A stretch of 30,221 nucleotides of DNA from IMG/VR virus record IMGVR_UViG_3300028410_000044, positions 1 through 30,221 of that record; one strand, 5' to 3'. This document shows, piece by piece, positions 1 through 10,405 of this stretch. Numbering within the stretch: position 1 is the first letter of the stretch; each line of letters opens with the position of its first letter. The DNA is from a virus. The translations under genes were made by a program, and so were the position numbers. The notes beneath the pieces are model-generated. The model did no database searches, was not told the DNA's origin, and saw nothing but the letters and a program-made list of their open reading frames with translations.

Positions 1-3000
1 CATCACCGATAGCAACCTTTGTGTTATCCTGTGAAGCAGACAACCCTTTTGCATAATCTGATTCTGCATTGTTAGGTGCAGGGTTTATGATGTTGTTTGT
101 CTGAGAATATACTTCTTGATTCTCATATACTGTCCAATTGTTATACGAATCGCCATCTACCCAAATACGCTGACTAGGTGATAACTGCTGTTGTACAACC
201 GTCTCAGCTTGTTCTAGGTCTGTTACTCGCACACTTCTTAAAGTACTAACGTAACCGAACACATCCTCTTCTTCGTCTTCGATGTTGGCGCCTTCTGGTA
301 TTGTTACTGTCGCAGTATCCGAGGTCAAGTTATCAATACGATAGAAGTTGTTATTGCCTTCTGTAAGATTTTGAACGCCGATAAACTGTCCATCAGATAA
401 ACTGTTGGTGTTTGTGTTAAACGTAAGCTCGGCTTGTGTATCACTTATACTTGTTACTTTTACTACGTTCAGAACAGTTCTTACGTGCTCTAGTACGTCC
501 CAGTCCTCGTCGAGTCCGACTACCCAGATATAATCTCCATAAGCTACGCTATCAACGTTGCCATCAAGGATATCAATTGCGTTAGTTACCCTATAAGCAA
601 CATCGTCTTCACGAACATACCCTGCTGATCTTAGTTCAAAAGGATCTGACGTTACAGTAGTAAACGGCTTGCTGTCATAATTTTCTGGTGCAGCATATAT
701 TTCAAACGGACGCTGACGGTAGACGTTGTCTACAGCATTCTCTGGCAACCTATTAACAAGCTCAATCGGCTGCGGTGACAGTCTGAATTTAGACTCGTCC
801 AAACGGAACTCAATAACCTCTGCGTTATCTGTATCGCCGTAGCGCCCTAAACGTATCGCCCATTCTTCGTAGAATTCTAAGCTGTCTTTATCAGACGAAC
901 CAAGTGCATCAAACAAATTAGTTAGCGCATTTCTAGTGCCTTTGTCTTGTATAAATCCTTGATAGAACTTATACTGTGAAACATCATCATTAATAATATT
1001 TTGCAGATACTGACGCTTCTGGTAACCTGTTAGGTGCTGAGCATGTTTCTGTTGCTCAACGTCAAAGTTATCAGAATCTAAGTCATAGAAGTCTGCAAAC
1101 TGATTGATCTTGTAGTCAAAGTTTGGTATAAGTTTAGCTTCTGGACGCTCTCTTAAGCGTTCCCATGCATTTGTATCAAACGAGCTTGAACCTGAAATAT
1201 CAAACAGAGAAACATAAAAGAACTCTTTGTACTTGACTAGTGTACCAATTGCATAGTCTGTCCATTGTTCCCAATCAACAACTACTGCACTATCGTAAAC
1301 AAAGCCTGGGATGTCTAAACCACCGTTCCACTTATCGCTTCTGTATCCTGTTACGCGAATTCGTTCTTGTCTGTAACCAGCTTCCTGATCATAGATGATA
1401 TCATCAAATACCGAACGGTTGTCAAGTAAGATAACGTGCTCTTTCTGTACCAAAGGTAGTTTGATATTGTAGATGCCAGCCGCTGTATTAACTGAGCGCA
1501 GGCCAAACTCGTTCTGGTTGCTACGAGTTGTGCTGCTAAACCTTCTGTCTAGCTTTCTGCCATCGGCTGCTAGCAGTGAATAAGGGTAAAAGTTGTCAAA
1601 AACATCATCTACTACAACAAAGTCACGCTCGAACATCACCTGTTCAGCGCCTGGGCTGAGTGTGATAATACTACCTGCCGCCCAGTTCTGTGTGGTCCAG
1701 AATAGGAATTCTTTGACACTGTATGTCCAGTCTTCTACCTGACTACTTTCATTATTAAAGAACTCGAACTTAAACCCGATCTCTTTGAGTCTAGCTTCGT
1801 ATCCTAACATGAAGTCTACAACACCTTGAATAGTAGGCAATACTGTACCGTACGAGATTTCACTAATTCTTGACTCGAATGTTTTTCGTAAAACAGCATC
1901 ACGTCCGCCGACTTGAGGAAGTGAATTAATTCTGCGGAACTTTGTGCTGTCAAAGGTGTCTGAGCTAACATGAGACTCAATAACTCTGTAAAATAAGTTG
2001 TCATACCTTACATTCTGGCCTTTGATGTACTGCTTCGCTCCGCTCCAGTTTACAAACTGTTCACTAACGCCACCGATGTTTATTACAGGATCAGTTGAAG
2101 CCTGTATCGGAGCATAGTATTCAAACGTTGGGTTCTCTCGATCGTAACCTTTAACAATAAAACCACTTGAAACTTTTTCAATAATAACGCCGCTATAAGA
2201 TACAACATCTATCGGCGAACTTGTGTTTAGGAATACTTGGAAGTTCTCTGTTGGCAAGAACACGTTTCCTTCGTTCGACGGATTACGACTATCAAGAATT
2301 AGGTTAAACTTTTCTTTCTCAGTAAAGCCGCCTACCTTAATGCACAATTGGTTGTCAACTCTAGTCAACTGGTCTTTATATGTTTCGTGCTGACGCTGAA
2401 CGCTGCTAGCAAGATAATCAAAAACGTAGTTTATAAGACCACTTGTACTAACACGAACGTCGTCGTCAGTTCCGTTTGGAAACGCAATGTCAGCCAAGCG
2501 CAACACTTTGCCTGTTTCAGTGTAAATGATCTGACCGACTTGGTTACGCTTCATGCGCGACAAGTCAAACCCTGTTGCAAAAGTAGTGTTTGGCTGATTC
2601 AGTACTCTTGCAGTTATTAAACTGAAAGGATACTCTGAACTACGACGCCACGCGGTTTCTACAGGAGTATGGTCACCGAACTTGTACCTGTCTCTAGTGA
2701 GCCTTTCTACAAAGTTACGAGCATAGTTACTGTCAAGCGGGCTTAGTAGATTGCCGGACTCGTCCACAGGAATATGCGATAGCAGTCCTGGACGCTTGTA
2801 CTTGTCATTACGTTTTTCAGCCTGTCCTGGCTCACGTACAATACCGTTCTGAAGATCAGTCCATAGGATCAAGTTGTTGCTTGTGTATGGTGCTGCACCA
2901 TACACATCCTGCCACCATACAGGCTCAATAGAAAACCCTAGCATCTCCCATGGATGAGTGTGCGGACGGTCTGTGTCATACGCTTGTATATAAACAGATC

Positions 3001-6000
3001 TCCAGTAACCGTTTAGTGGCTTGCCTGATGGTGAAAGCCCGCCGGTATAGTTATATGTGAATGAATTAGTTCTCTGGTACAATTCATTTGTAGTATAGTC
3101 TGGGTTACCAGCAATAGTAGTCCATTCAACAAAGTCTGCGATCATTGAACGGTCAATCGAATCTTTTGAATAACCTGTTGTTCTAAAATCACTAGGAACA
3201 AATTTATCTAGGTCGAACAGGTCAACGTTATACGATTGCTTCAAGTTGTTGTAGATTCGATTTTCAAATTCAAGAATAATATCATCACGGAAGTCGTCGA
3301 ATGCAAGTACGATACTGCCGTCGTGGCCTTGAATCACTGTTCTAGGTTCTTGATATGTTGTGTCAACAAACTTTTGTGGCACAAATGCTGGATATAGCCC
3401 TAGCTTTGTAGGAGTTGCCGGAATATACGAGCCGTCTGTAGTGTCACACTCAACAACCTGTATTAGATCATCTTGTACCAAATCTACACTAACGTTTACA
3501 AAACCTTCGTTACTAAACGTGTAATCTCTGCCGTGGATCAACTGCTCTGAGTTAAGGTAGACAAGAACTGATCTAGGGCTTAGCTCGTCTAACGAAAACG
3601 GTTCGGTTAACGCATAGAAGTTATTGCCGCCGGCTGGAACTTTATAATCTATAACACGTGAAGCAGCTACGCATAGCATATCTGTGAAATAGAACGGCAT
3701 CGAAGTAGTCTTGCTAGCATTGACTCGACTTAATGTTAGGTCAAGTAACTGTCTTGGTGTTCCGTCGAAGCCTAAGTTTTCAGCGGTTTGCAGCAAAGTT
3801 CTTTTGAACTTTGCATACTCTACACGGTTGAAGCGCAATGCCTTGATGATGTTTGCATCTTTGTCAGTAATGTGATAATTCGCTAAGTTCAAAGGACCAG
3901 TATGCTGTACAAAGCGACGACCGAATGAATCTAGTTGACCAAGGTCGCGTAGGTTATTTGCTCCTGGGAACTTGCCTTCGAAGCCTCTAATGTTTTCTGC
4001 AATAGTTTGTACGTGGTCGTTAACTTCGCCTAGAGTAAACTCTCCTATCTTATTGTTAAGAGGATTTCTTTCTAGGTTATAAGCCATTTCATAATAACCG
4101 TTATCGTTCTTTGAAGTACTACTTTTTACTTTTAAGATAACGTTTGAATCTACAGGCAGCACTTCGTTAAACACAACAACTGCATTTTCTCTGCTGCGGT
4201 CGATTGTATAATCAGTTTCTAGTAATTGTAGATCTTGGTTCAGTAGAACTTTTACACTGAGGTCTGTCACTGAACTACTGCGATCGTAAACATCGATTTC
4301 AAAACGGGCTGTTGGTTCTTCTACAACGAACTGTCTAATTACTGCTTGATCACTATTCTTGTTAGTCTTTGCCCAGCCATTCTGAACCGTGAACGTTTCA
4401 CGGTCAGTGTACTTTCTCAAGTAACCAATGTCCGTAGCCTTTGTGAACAAAGTCTGATCAACTCGATAAACAAAGCTCTTGTTAACGAGAGAGAAGTTAA
4501 ACTGTAGATCGCCGACGTTTTCGATTGTTCTGTAGCTTAATGGGAAACCAAGTTCTGAATCCGGTGACCCTTCACCTTGTTTGTATTCAAACACGGTGTT
4601 ACCAGTGAACGAAGTTTCTTCGTAAACAGTAACATCACTAAACGCATTACCTGCACTGTCGTAAAGCTCAAAACGTGGCGACTGATTGTTGTCTGTTTTC
4701 TCTTGTGCTTTTGCCCAAGTAGTACCGTTGTACCAGTAAAACTGGCCAGCGTTCTCGTTACCGTTTGTAACTAGAACTACTTCGTCTTCGTGGGGAACAG
4801 CATCTGGTTCTTCAATCAAAGATATTTGATTTCTGTTGTTAACTCGCAAGAAGGTAACACGGTAAATCTTTCCGTTCACTCTCTGATCAGGATCGGCAGA
4901 AAACAATACTCTTTGTCCTTGTGTTAACGGAACTCCGTCAACGTTATAACCTACCTGGCCTTCAACATTAGAAAACACATCAGTTGTGAAGTCGTCAACC
5001 AAGTCGATGTCTCTTTTAGCTTGAGTACCAAAATTGTATAGCCGTAGACCAAGGTCAAACTCTATTATAGGTCGAGTTGCTCTAGCAGACTGGTCCAACT
5101 CTTCAGCAACGTTGTTGTATCTCGCTGCGGCTGCAATAGTGTCTGTATGGAACCATCGGTTGTAGCGTGACCAAGCATTTCTATCCACGCTTGCTCTATT
5201 AACAACAATGTAATCTTTTGTTCCAGCAAAACTGCTGGCATTGTCAAACGGTAGTCTGTCCCATTTTCCTGAGCCAAAAGGTACTAAAACATCGTCTGCG
5301 TATGCAGCCGGAACTAAAAGGGTTGCTTCACTTACTAGTTCAATTTCTGTTCCAACACCTTCAACATACCAGTCGCCAGTGCCGTAAATTGACGGAGTCA
5401 CTTCGCCTAAGAACGTTACTTTTAAGCCGTTAGTGAATTCTACACCGTTGGCACTTGTGTATGTTGACTTGCCAATAATCTCTTCTTCAACATTAATACT
5501 AGTATTTTCTTCGATGTCGAATATCTTAATGAAGCCGCTTGTGTTGATGTCGCTTTCACTTAGGTAAAACAAATGGTTCGGTGCCTGTAGCGGCACAGTA
5601 AACTCTATAACACCTTCTTCGATATATTGCGGCGCAACTTCGTTGCCGTCAGCATCGAAGAACTTCTGCCCTTTAGTGTATTCGCTAGATACATTCTCGC
5701 TTTCTTCATTTGGATCTGGCACAGTAAAGTTGCTGTCGACCGTAAACGCAAGAGGAAAACCTGGAGTATCGATTTCAAACCTATAAGTTTGTCCGCGATA
5801 CAAAGTTAGGGTTGGATTAGCAGCGAGTCTGTTTGAGAACTTGTAAGTAGAGTTGTCGCCCTGATCTTGTACTGTAACCTTGTAAGTACTGATAATCTCT
5901 TTTGCCTGACCGGTAACACTAACAGTTTGAGGACCATTAGGCAACCAGAAATACTCACGAAAGTTTGCTAGCTTATCCCAGTCTACGTTAGGATTCCATG

Positions 6001-6391
6001 CATAGAACTCCTGCGTGTTGAGTAAACTATGGTTTGAAACATCACCGTTAAAAGCACTTATCTGATTAATAAAGTCAGGATAGTCGCTGAAGAACTCAAC
6101 GTTATCTAAGTCATCTTTAACCACCGTAGCCGGATCTAACTGACGATTTTGTCTTTGCTCGCTAACATCTTCAATATAAGTATCGTCTGCTTGATACGCT
6201 TTTGCAGTAGTACGACCATAGAAGCCTGAGATTTTTTCAGCAACACCGGGTTGAACTAACTGATCTAAAGTACTGCCTAATATTTTTTCATTAGCTTTAG
6301 TCCTAAAATACTTAGGTAGGTGATTTGCACTCTTTCTGTCTTGATCGCCGCCTGCTGGTAGCGGGAAATCGTTTTGGTCAGTATTAGCCAT
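1..6391 (-). CDS. Very large virion structural protein, baseplate-associated (partial, C-terminus beyond left edge)
   Basis: An uninterrupted minus-strand reading frame starts with ATG at 6391 and stays open to base 2, giving at least 2130 codons. The start overlaps the gp6 stop by one base (TAATG), so translation is probably coupled to gp6. The protein begins MANTDQNDFPLPAGG, has YFWLPNGPQ near residue 150 and an aromatic stretch with PVWWQDVYG near residue 1160. It contains many short beta-rich Asp/Asn/Thr segments and no enzyme motif that I recognise. The last visible residues (KGLSASQDNTKVAIGD) resemble the first blade of an FG-GAP-type beta-propeller. It is last in the baseplate operon, where T4 carries gp7/gp8. 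From memory, similar giant structural proteins occur in marine T4-like phages. A peripheral baseplate or fibre-attachment role is inferred from position and size. Confidence 0.75.
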   Translation of the reverse strand, partial: MANTDQNDFPLPAGGDQDRKSANHLPKYFRTKANEKILGSTLDQLVQPGVAEKISGFYGRTTAKAYQADDTYIEDVSEQRQNRQLDPATVVKDDLDNVEFFSDYPDFINQISAFNGDVSNHSLLNTQEFYAWNPNVDWDKLANFREYFWLPNGPQTVSVTGQAKEIISTYKVTVQDQGDNSTYKFSNRLAANPTLTLYRGQTYRFEIDTPGFPLAFTVDSNFTVPDPNEESENVSSEYTKGQKFFDADGNEVAPQYIEEGVIEFTVPLQAPNHLFYLSESDINTSGFIKIFDIEENTSINVEEEIIGKSTYTSANGVEFTNGLKVTFLGEVTPSIYGTGDWYVEGVGTEIELVSEATLLVPAAYADDVLVPFGSGKWDRLPFDNASSFAGTKDYIVVNRASVDRNAWSRYNRWFHTDTIAAAARYNNVAEELDQSARATRPIIEFDLGLRLYNFGTQAKRDIDLVDDFTTDVFSNVEGQVGYNVDGVPLTQGQRVLFSADPDQRVNGKIYRVTFLRVNNRNQISLIEEPDAVPHEDEVVLVTNGNENAGQFYWYNGTTWAKAQEKTDNNQSPRFELYDSAGNAFSDVTVYEETSFTGNTVFEYKQGEGSPDSELGFPLSYRTIENVGDLQFNFSLVNKSFVYRVDQTLFTKATDIGYLRKYTDRETFTVQNGWAKTNKNSDQAVIRQFVVEEPTARFEIDVYDRSSSVTDLSVKVLLNQDLQLLETDYTIDRSRENAVVVFNEVLPVDSNVILKVKSSTSKNDNGYYEMAYNLERNPLNNKIGEFTLGEVNDHVQTIAENIRGFEGKFPGANNLRDLGQLDSFGRRFVQHTGPLNLANYHITDKDANIIKALRFNRVEYAKFKRTLLQTAENLGFDGTPRQLLDLTLSRVNASKTTSMPFYFTDMLCVAASRVIDYKVPAGGNNFYALTEPFSLDELSPRSVLVYLNSEQLIHGRDYTFSNEGFVNVSVDLVQDDLIQVVECDTTDGSYIPATPTKLGLYPAFVPQKFVDTTYQEPRTVIQGHDGSIVLAFDDFRDDIILEFENRIYNNLKQSYNVDLFDLDKFVPSDFRTTGYSKDSIDRSMIADFVEWTTIAGNPDYTTNELYQRTNSFTYNYTGGLSPSGKPLNGYWRSVYIQAYDTDRPHTHPWEMLGFSIEPVWWQDVYGAAPYTSNNLILWTDLQNGIVREPGQAEKRNDKYKRPGLLSHIPVDESGNLLSPLDSNYARNFVERLTRDRYKFGDHTPVETAWRRSSEYPFSLITARVLNQPNTTFATGFDLSRMKRNQVGQIIYTETGKVLRLADIAFPNGTDDDVRVSTSGLINYVFDYLASSVQRQHETYKDQLTRVDNQLCIKVGGFTEKEKFNLILDSRNPSNEGNVFLPTENFQVFLNTSSPIDVVSYSGVIIEKVSSGFIVKGYDRENPTFEYYAPIQASTDPVINIGGVSEQFVNWSGAKQYIKGQNVRYDNLFYRVIESHVSSDTFDSTKFRRINSLPQVGGRDAVLRKTFESRISEISYGTVLPTIQGVVDFMLGYEARLKEIGFKFEFFNNESSQVEDWTYSVKEFLFWTTQNWAAGSIITLSPGAEQVMFERDFVVVDDVFDNFYPYSLLAADGRKLDRRFSSTTRSNQNEFGLRSVNTAAGIYNIKLPLVQKEHVILLDNRSVFDDIIYDQEAGYRQERIRVTGYRSDKWNGGLDIPGFVYDSAVVVDWEQWTDYAIGTLVKYKEFFYVSLFDISGSSSFDTNAWERLRERPEAKLIPNFDYKINQFADFYDLDSDNFDVEQQKHAQHLTGYQKRQYLQNIINDDVSQYKFYQGFIQDKGTRNALTNLFDALGSSDKDSLEFYEEWAIRLGRYGDTDNAEVIEFRLDESKFRLSPQPIELVNRLPENAVDNVYRQRPFEIYAAPENYDSKPFTTVTSDPFELRSAGYVREDDVAYRVTNAIDILDGNVDSVAYGDYIWVVGLDEDWDVLEHVRTVLNVVKVTSISDTQAELTFNTNTNSLSDGQFIGVQNLTEGNNNFYRIDNLTSDTATVTIPEGANIEDEEEDVFGYVSTLRSVRVTDLEQAETVVQQQLSPSQRIWVDGDSYNNWTVYENQEVYSQTNNIINPAPNNAESDYAKGLSASQDNTKVAIGD

Positions 6392-9300
6392 TAGTAACTA
6401 AAACCTCCTGTGCTGTTAAGAGTACCAACTGACGGAGAACTTTGTAATCCTTTGTTTGTTGATATATCTGATGTTGTAACGACATTGCCGTTAGCATTCA
6501 AACGTGATGCTGTTATTTCGTCTATTAGTAGAACGTCATTTACTGTTGCGCCGCTAATAAAAATTTCGTCTGGTTCAGAACGTATTTCAAACAAGCTACC
6601 GAATGCCTGTTCTAGTTGGTTCGGAACAATTATAAATGTAACTAAGTCTGGTGCCATTCTATTCATAACATAAGTTGCTAATTCTTGGAAGAAGAATGTG
6701 TCACCGAAGTCCCAGTTTTCTATAGCAAAGTACTGATTAACAAGTCCAATGATACGTGTTTTGATGTCGTTGTCATTTAACACTTGGTCAGGGTTCTTTA
6801 CTGCTTTAAATGTTGCTTGCAAATCTTCGTTCGCCTTTGAGCCAAATAATACTTTGTACTTAACCGGATGATAAATCACTTCGTCACTGATTGACTTAAT
6901 CTGATTAAGTTTTGCGCCGAACGATCTAAACAACTGATCCGAGCTCGGTGGCAGTGGTCTTGTTTCTAACTGACCGTCTAAGAATAGCCTATACTGTCTA
7001 TCGTAGCCTCGTGTTAGCAGGTATGTGTCCATTACGTTACTTGCACTCGGATCTATTCTATTGTTCGGGTCTGCTGTATGCACATACTGAAACTTCAAAT
7101 TATCACGGCCAGTAAATGCTTTATAATCGCCTGTTATAGAAAAAGTTAATGTATTAGCGTTGAATCTTTTAAACAAATCTACATCGTAAAAATAAAACAC
7201 TGCGCCGTCATCAAGTTCACTTAGAACAAGGTCGTCACTCTGTGTCATACGAAGTTCGACACCAGCTTCTTCAGCATTAACATACCTAAAGTCTTCAGTT
7301 CCTGCTGACGTTACATACTTTTCTTGTACTATAGTCTTACTTAGTATAGTTGTATTTCCCGTATTTGGGTCGATATACTCAGGATTAACAATCTCCTCAA
7401 ACAATGCAGGATCATCTGATACTCCATCGTCGTCACTGTCAAAGAAAGTAAGTTCAACTCGAGTACTGTCTACATAACTTTCTTTATCTCTGTACTCAGA
7501 TAATATTTCCCAGGTATAGTCATTAGTAAACGGAGCTAGGCTGTCTGGCGCATTGTTAATATTCAAGACTGTGATCTTGTCTTTGATAATCTTTCCTGTA
7601 CGACTATCAAATATCTTGTCTGACGAGTCGTAAAAGAATCGTATCTCTTCGTCACTTTCGAATACATATCGAAGTCCACGATAAAAGACCTTGTATCTTT
7701 CACCCGAGGTTTCAAACTTAATCAGCCAGCTCGCATCTAGACCCTGGCCGCTGGTATCGCCAGCAAAGCCTGTATTAAAGTCAGCATTAGCATTTAGGTT
7801 CGAAGCTCTAATTATTTTCCAACGCTGGTCGTCGACATCGAACCTCAGTCCGAAGTTGTTAAACGCAAATGCTTGATCAATAACTTGTCTTTTTACATCG
7901 TCAAGTAGCGAACCTGCCAACTTAGGACGTATCTCAGTCAATATTGCACCTGTTGGTATATCATCACTGAGTGCAATACCGCCCGATGTCGAAGTAATAA
8001 GTTGGTCTACACCGTTACCTGCAACATTAAAAACTTTTGTCCAAAGTTCAGTCTTGTGTCCAACTTCGTTTGGCGTTCCTACTTGTAATGCGTTATCTTT
8101 ATCGAAGTACCTTCCTGAAGGAGCAACAAACTTTAATAAGCTGGCTGACTTCACATATCGAAGGTTCGATGTAGTAAAGGTTCCAACTCTAGCATATCCG
8201 TCAGACGGAGTTGTTTGGTTGTCACTAATAAATCCTGTGAATGTGTTATTATCTTTAGATATCGAAACCCAAAATACATTTAAGTCTTCTGCACTGATCT
8301 CAGGATACTGATCAAAGTAAAAATGATTTACTCTTTTGTCTTTAAAGATTGGTTCGATCTCGTTAATAATAACGCCTTCTATATCAGTTTGTGTCTGAAA
8401 CGAAAAAGAAGTAGACCTGTCAATAAATTCCTTATAAACAATACCATCATTACCATAAAGGTTAGTACTACTGTACTTGCCAGTTGCATCAACTAAGTCA
8501 AAGTAACGAGAAATACCACTCGATGTACGGTTAACTGATTTAACTTTTACAATTTCTTGGCTAACTGCTAGAGGAGCAACGTTGTAGTCCTCACCTGTAA
8601 TCATTCTGTTCTGAGTGTAGTAAGTTGCAGGAGCATTAGCTTTAATACTAGCGTTAGTCTCGCTTACTGTTGAGTTTGATACCGTGGTCTGTAGACTAAC
8701 AGTAAATGTAATTTCTTCTTGTTTACCTTGCTTACTTAGGTACGGTATACTAAAGTTGATACCTGAGAGAGCAGAAGGAGTAATAATCATACTTCTGTTT
8801 TCACTTACCCTGTAATATGTTCTGAAGTTACCTTTTGGCAACTCGCCAAATACACCATCAGAAAAGATCAAGTTAATTCTATCATCAACACGAGTTAGTA
8901 CGCTGTACACATTTCTGATGTTATTGTTGATACTGTTATAGATAATATTGTTACCTTCAACTGAATCAACCTTTGTCCATAGTTCTTGTTCGTTACCGTT
9001 TGCATCTAACTTGTAGAGCCAAACGTCTGTATCGTTAATGTTAGTTGTGTCAACAGCAACAGTTTGATTAGCTACAGGCTGAGTTACTGAAAACTGTCCG
9101 TTATCAAGTGTACCTTGACGGAAGTGTGCAAAGAAACCTGTGTTAGTACTGCTCGGTCCACGCCCGTCATTCTTATAAATGAAAGCAAAGTTGTTACCGG
9201 CTAGTGGTGGCTCTTCAAGCAAGTTGCCATCTTCGATATCTGTTGATACAATCTGGAACGGTGTGTTTTTACCTTCAACTGCTTTTTGGAAACTGAAGAC

Positions 9301-9891
9301 CGGCACTGTTGTATTAAGACCGTTAACTCTGTACTGCTCAGTAGGAACGCCTGCAACGTCTTCTCTCTTGACTGGCTGACCGAACACACCGTTTAATGGC
9401 AATGCAGTGTTTAGAACCTTAATAAACTGTTCAAACCAGTTTGCGTTTGTGCTGTCGTTCCACTGGATAGACTGGCCTTTTAGATTCACGCCGTTGCTGT
9501 CTATCAAGTCTTCTGATGTACGTACAGCGGTAAATCTTAAGAAGCCGTTAGCTGCTTGGTTTCTGCTTGGGTTGTAGCTGATAAGCCTAGCAAGGCGCAG
9601 AACACTTTCACGACGCTCTGCCAATTCGAGAAAGTTCTCACGAGCGTTTAGGTCTATACGAAACGCAAGGTTCTGACCTAAGAAAGCAATCAGGTCAATC
9701 AACGCAAGGTATTCAGACGATTCGATGTAATCATTAAAATCTTCTGGATAGTTCTCACGCAAATATGAGATCATAGTGCGTCTTAAATTGTCGAAATCGT
9801 AGCTTTGAAAATCTGCATTACGAAATGTTTGGTAGACTCTTTTCCAGTCCTCTGCGACTAGTAAACGATTCTGACGATCTGTAGCTGACAT
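6391..9891 (-). CDS. 6: Baseplate wedge subunit gp6
   Basis: The 1166-aa protein is the gp6-type wedge subunit, which in T4 forms the continuous ring of the inner baseplate and rearranges on sheath contraction. The N-terminal part is typical of the family: residues about 35-125 hold LRENYPEDFNDYIESSEY, LIDLIAFLGQNLAFRID and an arginine-rich stretch. The C-terminal part (YFAIENWDFGDTFFFQEL, then RMAPDLVTFIIVPNQ) also looks like gp6/J-type baseplate proteins. It is well above the about 660 residues of T4 gp6, with the extra length in a beta-rich middle section. The start is ATG at 9891, with AGAGGAAA just upstream and a late octamer at 9914-9921. Its stop overlaps the start of the next gene by one base. 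Confidence 0.9.
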   Translation of the reverse strand: MSATDRQNRLLVAEDWKRVYQTFRNADFQSYDFDNLRRTMISYLRENYPEDFNDYIESSEYLALIDLIAFLGQNLAFRIDLNARENFLELAERRESVLRLARLISYNPSRNQAANGFLRFTAVRTSEDLIDSNGVNLKGQSIQWNDSTNANWFEQFIKVLNTALPLNGVFGQPVKREDVAGVPTEQYRVNGLNTTVPVFSFQKAVEGKNTPFQIVSTDIEDGNLLEEPPLAGNNFAFIYKNDGRGPSSTNTGFFAHFRQGTLDNGQFSVTQPVANQTVAVDTTNINDTDVWLYKLDANGNEQELWTKVDSVEGNNIIYNSINNNIRNVYSVLTRVDDRINLIFSDGVFGELPKGNFRTYYRVSENRSMIITPSALSGINFSIPYLSKQGKQEEITFTVSLQTTVSNSTVSETNASIKANAPATYYTQNRMITGEDYNVAPLAVSQEIVKVKSVNRTSSGISRYFDLVDATGKYSSTNLYGNDGIVYKEFIDRSTSFSFQTQTDIEGVIINEIEPIFKDKRVNHFYFDQYPEISAEDLNVFWVSISKDNNTFTGFISDNQTTPSDGYARVGTFTTSNLRYVKSASLLKFVAPSGRYFDKDNALQVGTPNEVGHKTELWTKVFNVAGNGVDQLITSTSGGIALSDDIPTGAILTEIRPKLAGSLLDDVKRQVIDQAFAFNNFGLRFDVDDQRWKIIRASNLNANADFNTGFAGDTSGQGLDASWLIKFETSGERYKVFYRGLRYVFESDEEIRFFYDSSDKIFDSRTGKIIKDKITVLNINNAPDSLAPFTNDYTWEILSEYRDKESYVDSTRVELTFFDSDDDGVSDDPALFEEIVNPEYIDPNTGNTTILSKTIVQEKYVTSAGTEDFRYVNAEEAGVELRMTQSDDLVLSELDDGAVFYFYDVDLFKRFNANTLTFSITGDYKAFTGRDNLKFQYVHTADPNNRIDPSASNVMDTYLLTRGYDRQYRLFLDGQLETRPLPPSSDQLFRSFGAKLNQIKSISDEVIYHPVKYKVLFGSKANEDLQATFKAVKNPDQVLNDNDIKTRIIGLVNQYFAIENWDFGDTFFFQELATYVMNRMAPDLVTFIIVPNQLEQAFGSLFEIRSEPDEIFISGATVNDVLLIDEITASRLNANGNVVTTSDISTNKGLQSSPSVGTLNSTGGFSY

Positions 9892-9895
9892 GTGC

Positions 9896-9921
9896 TTTCC
9901 TCTGTTATCATAGTATTTATT
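9896..9921 (-). promoter_or_regulatory. Late promoter and ribosome binding site for gp6
   Basis: The 53-bp gap between gp25 and gp6 contains, on the minus strand, AATAAATA (9921 to 9914). This fits the T4-type late octamer NATAAATA. It is followed by AGAGGAAA (9903 to 9896), 4 bases before the gp6 ATG. This suggests that gp6 and the giant structural gene can be transcribed separately from the upstream baseplate genes. Confidence 0.6.
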
Positions 9922-9944
9922 TGAAAGAGAAAACTACGTATATT

Positions 9945-10397
9945 TTATGCAATCAAGCCGTTGGCTTCATCAAATTGTAAGCGTAGATACTCGGATATGT
10001 TGTAGTCTAGGAAGGTTAGAACGCACTCGATTTGTATGCCGTTGAAGTAGCTGTCAACAATAACCCTGTCTACAGCAACCCTTGGGTCTGAGTTAATTAT
10101 AGTTTCGACGTTTTCAATAATAACCTGCTTGAGTGCTTCTGTTAGAGGCTCGTAAAGAACTTCCCAAATAATAGTTCCAAACTCTGGATTCTCTAGTTTT
10201 TCGCCCTGGCGAATGTTAAAGTGATTTATTAAGTCCTGCTTGATAATAGCGATATCGTAAAGACGAAATCCGTCGTTTTCTATATTGACAGTACTGATGC
10301 CACGATAGATTGTATTAGGCACAGATTCTCTGTTGCTGTTAGCACCAGACTGTCTAGACTGTACTCTCTTGTAAAGGTTTTTCTCTAATGAGCTCAT
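9945..10397 (-). CDS. 25: Baseplate wedge subunit gp25 (GPW/gp25 family)
   Basis: This 150-aa protein belongs to the gp25/GpW family, small wedge proteins that sit at the base of the sheath and link the baseplate core to the first sheath ring. Family features are visible: an N-terminal basic region, then FRLYDIAIIKQDLINHF, GEKLENPEFGTIIWEVLYEPL near residues 70-90, and the SDPR segment that corresponds to the family's EPR-like core. A C-terminal beta segment follows (YFNGIQIECVLTFLDYN). Length is close to T4 gp25 (132 aa). The start at 10397 lies 8 bases after the gp5 stop. AGAGG lies about 11 bases upstream, and a weak late-like GCTAAATA overlaps the gp5 stop. The neighbours gp5 and gp6 support the call. 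Confidence 0.92.
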   Translation of the reverse strand: MSSLEKNLYKRVQSRQSGANSNRESVPNTIYRGISTVNIENDGFRLYDIAIIKQDLINHFNIRQGEKLENPEFGTIIWEVLYEPLTEALKQVIIENVETIINSDPRVAVDRVIVDSYFNGIQIECVLTFLDYNISEYLRLQFDEANGLIA

Positions 10398-10405
10398 GGT
10401 AATAT

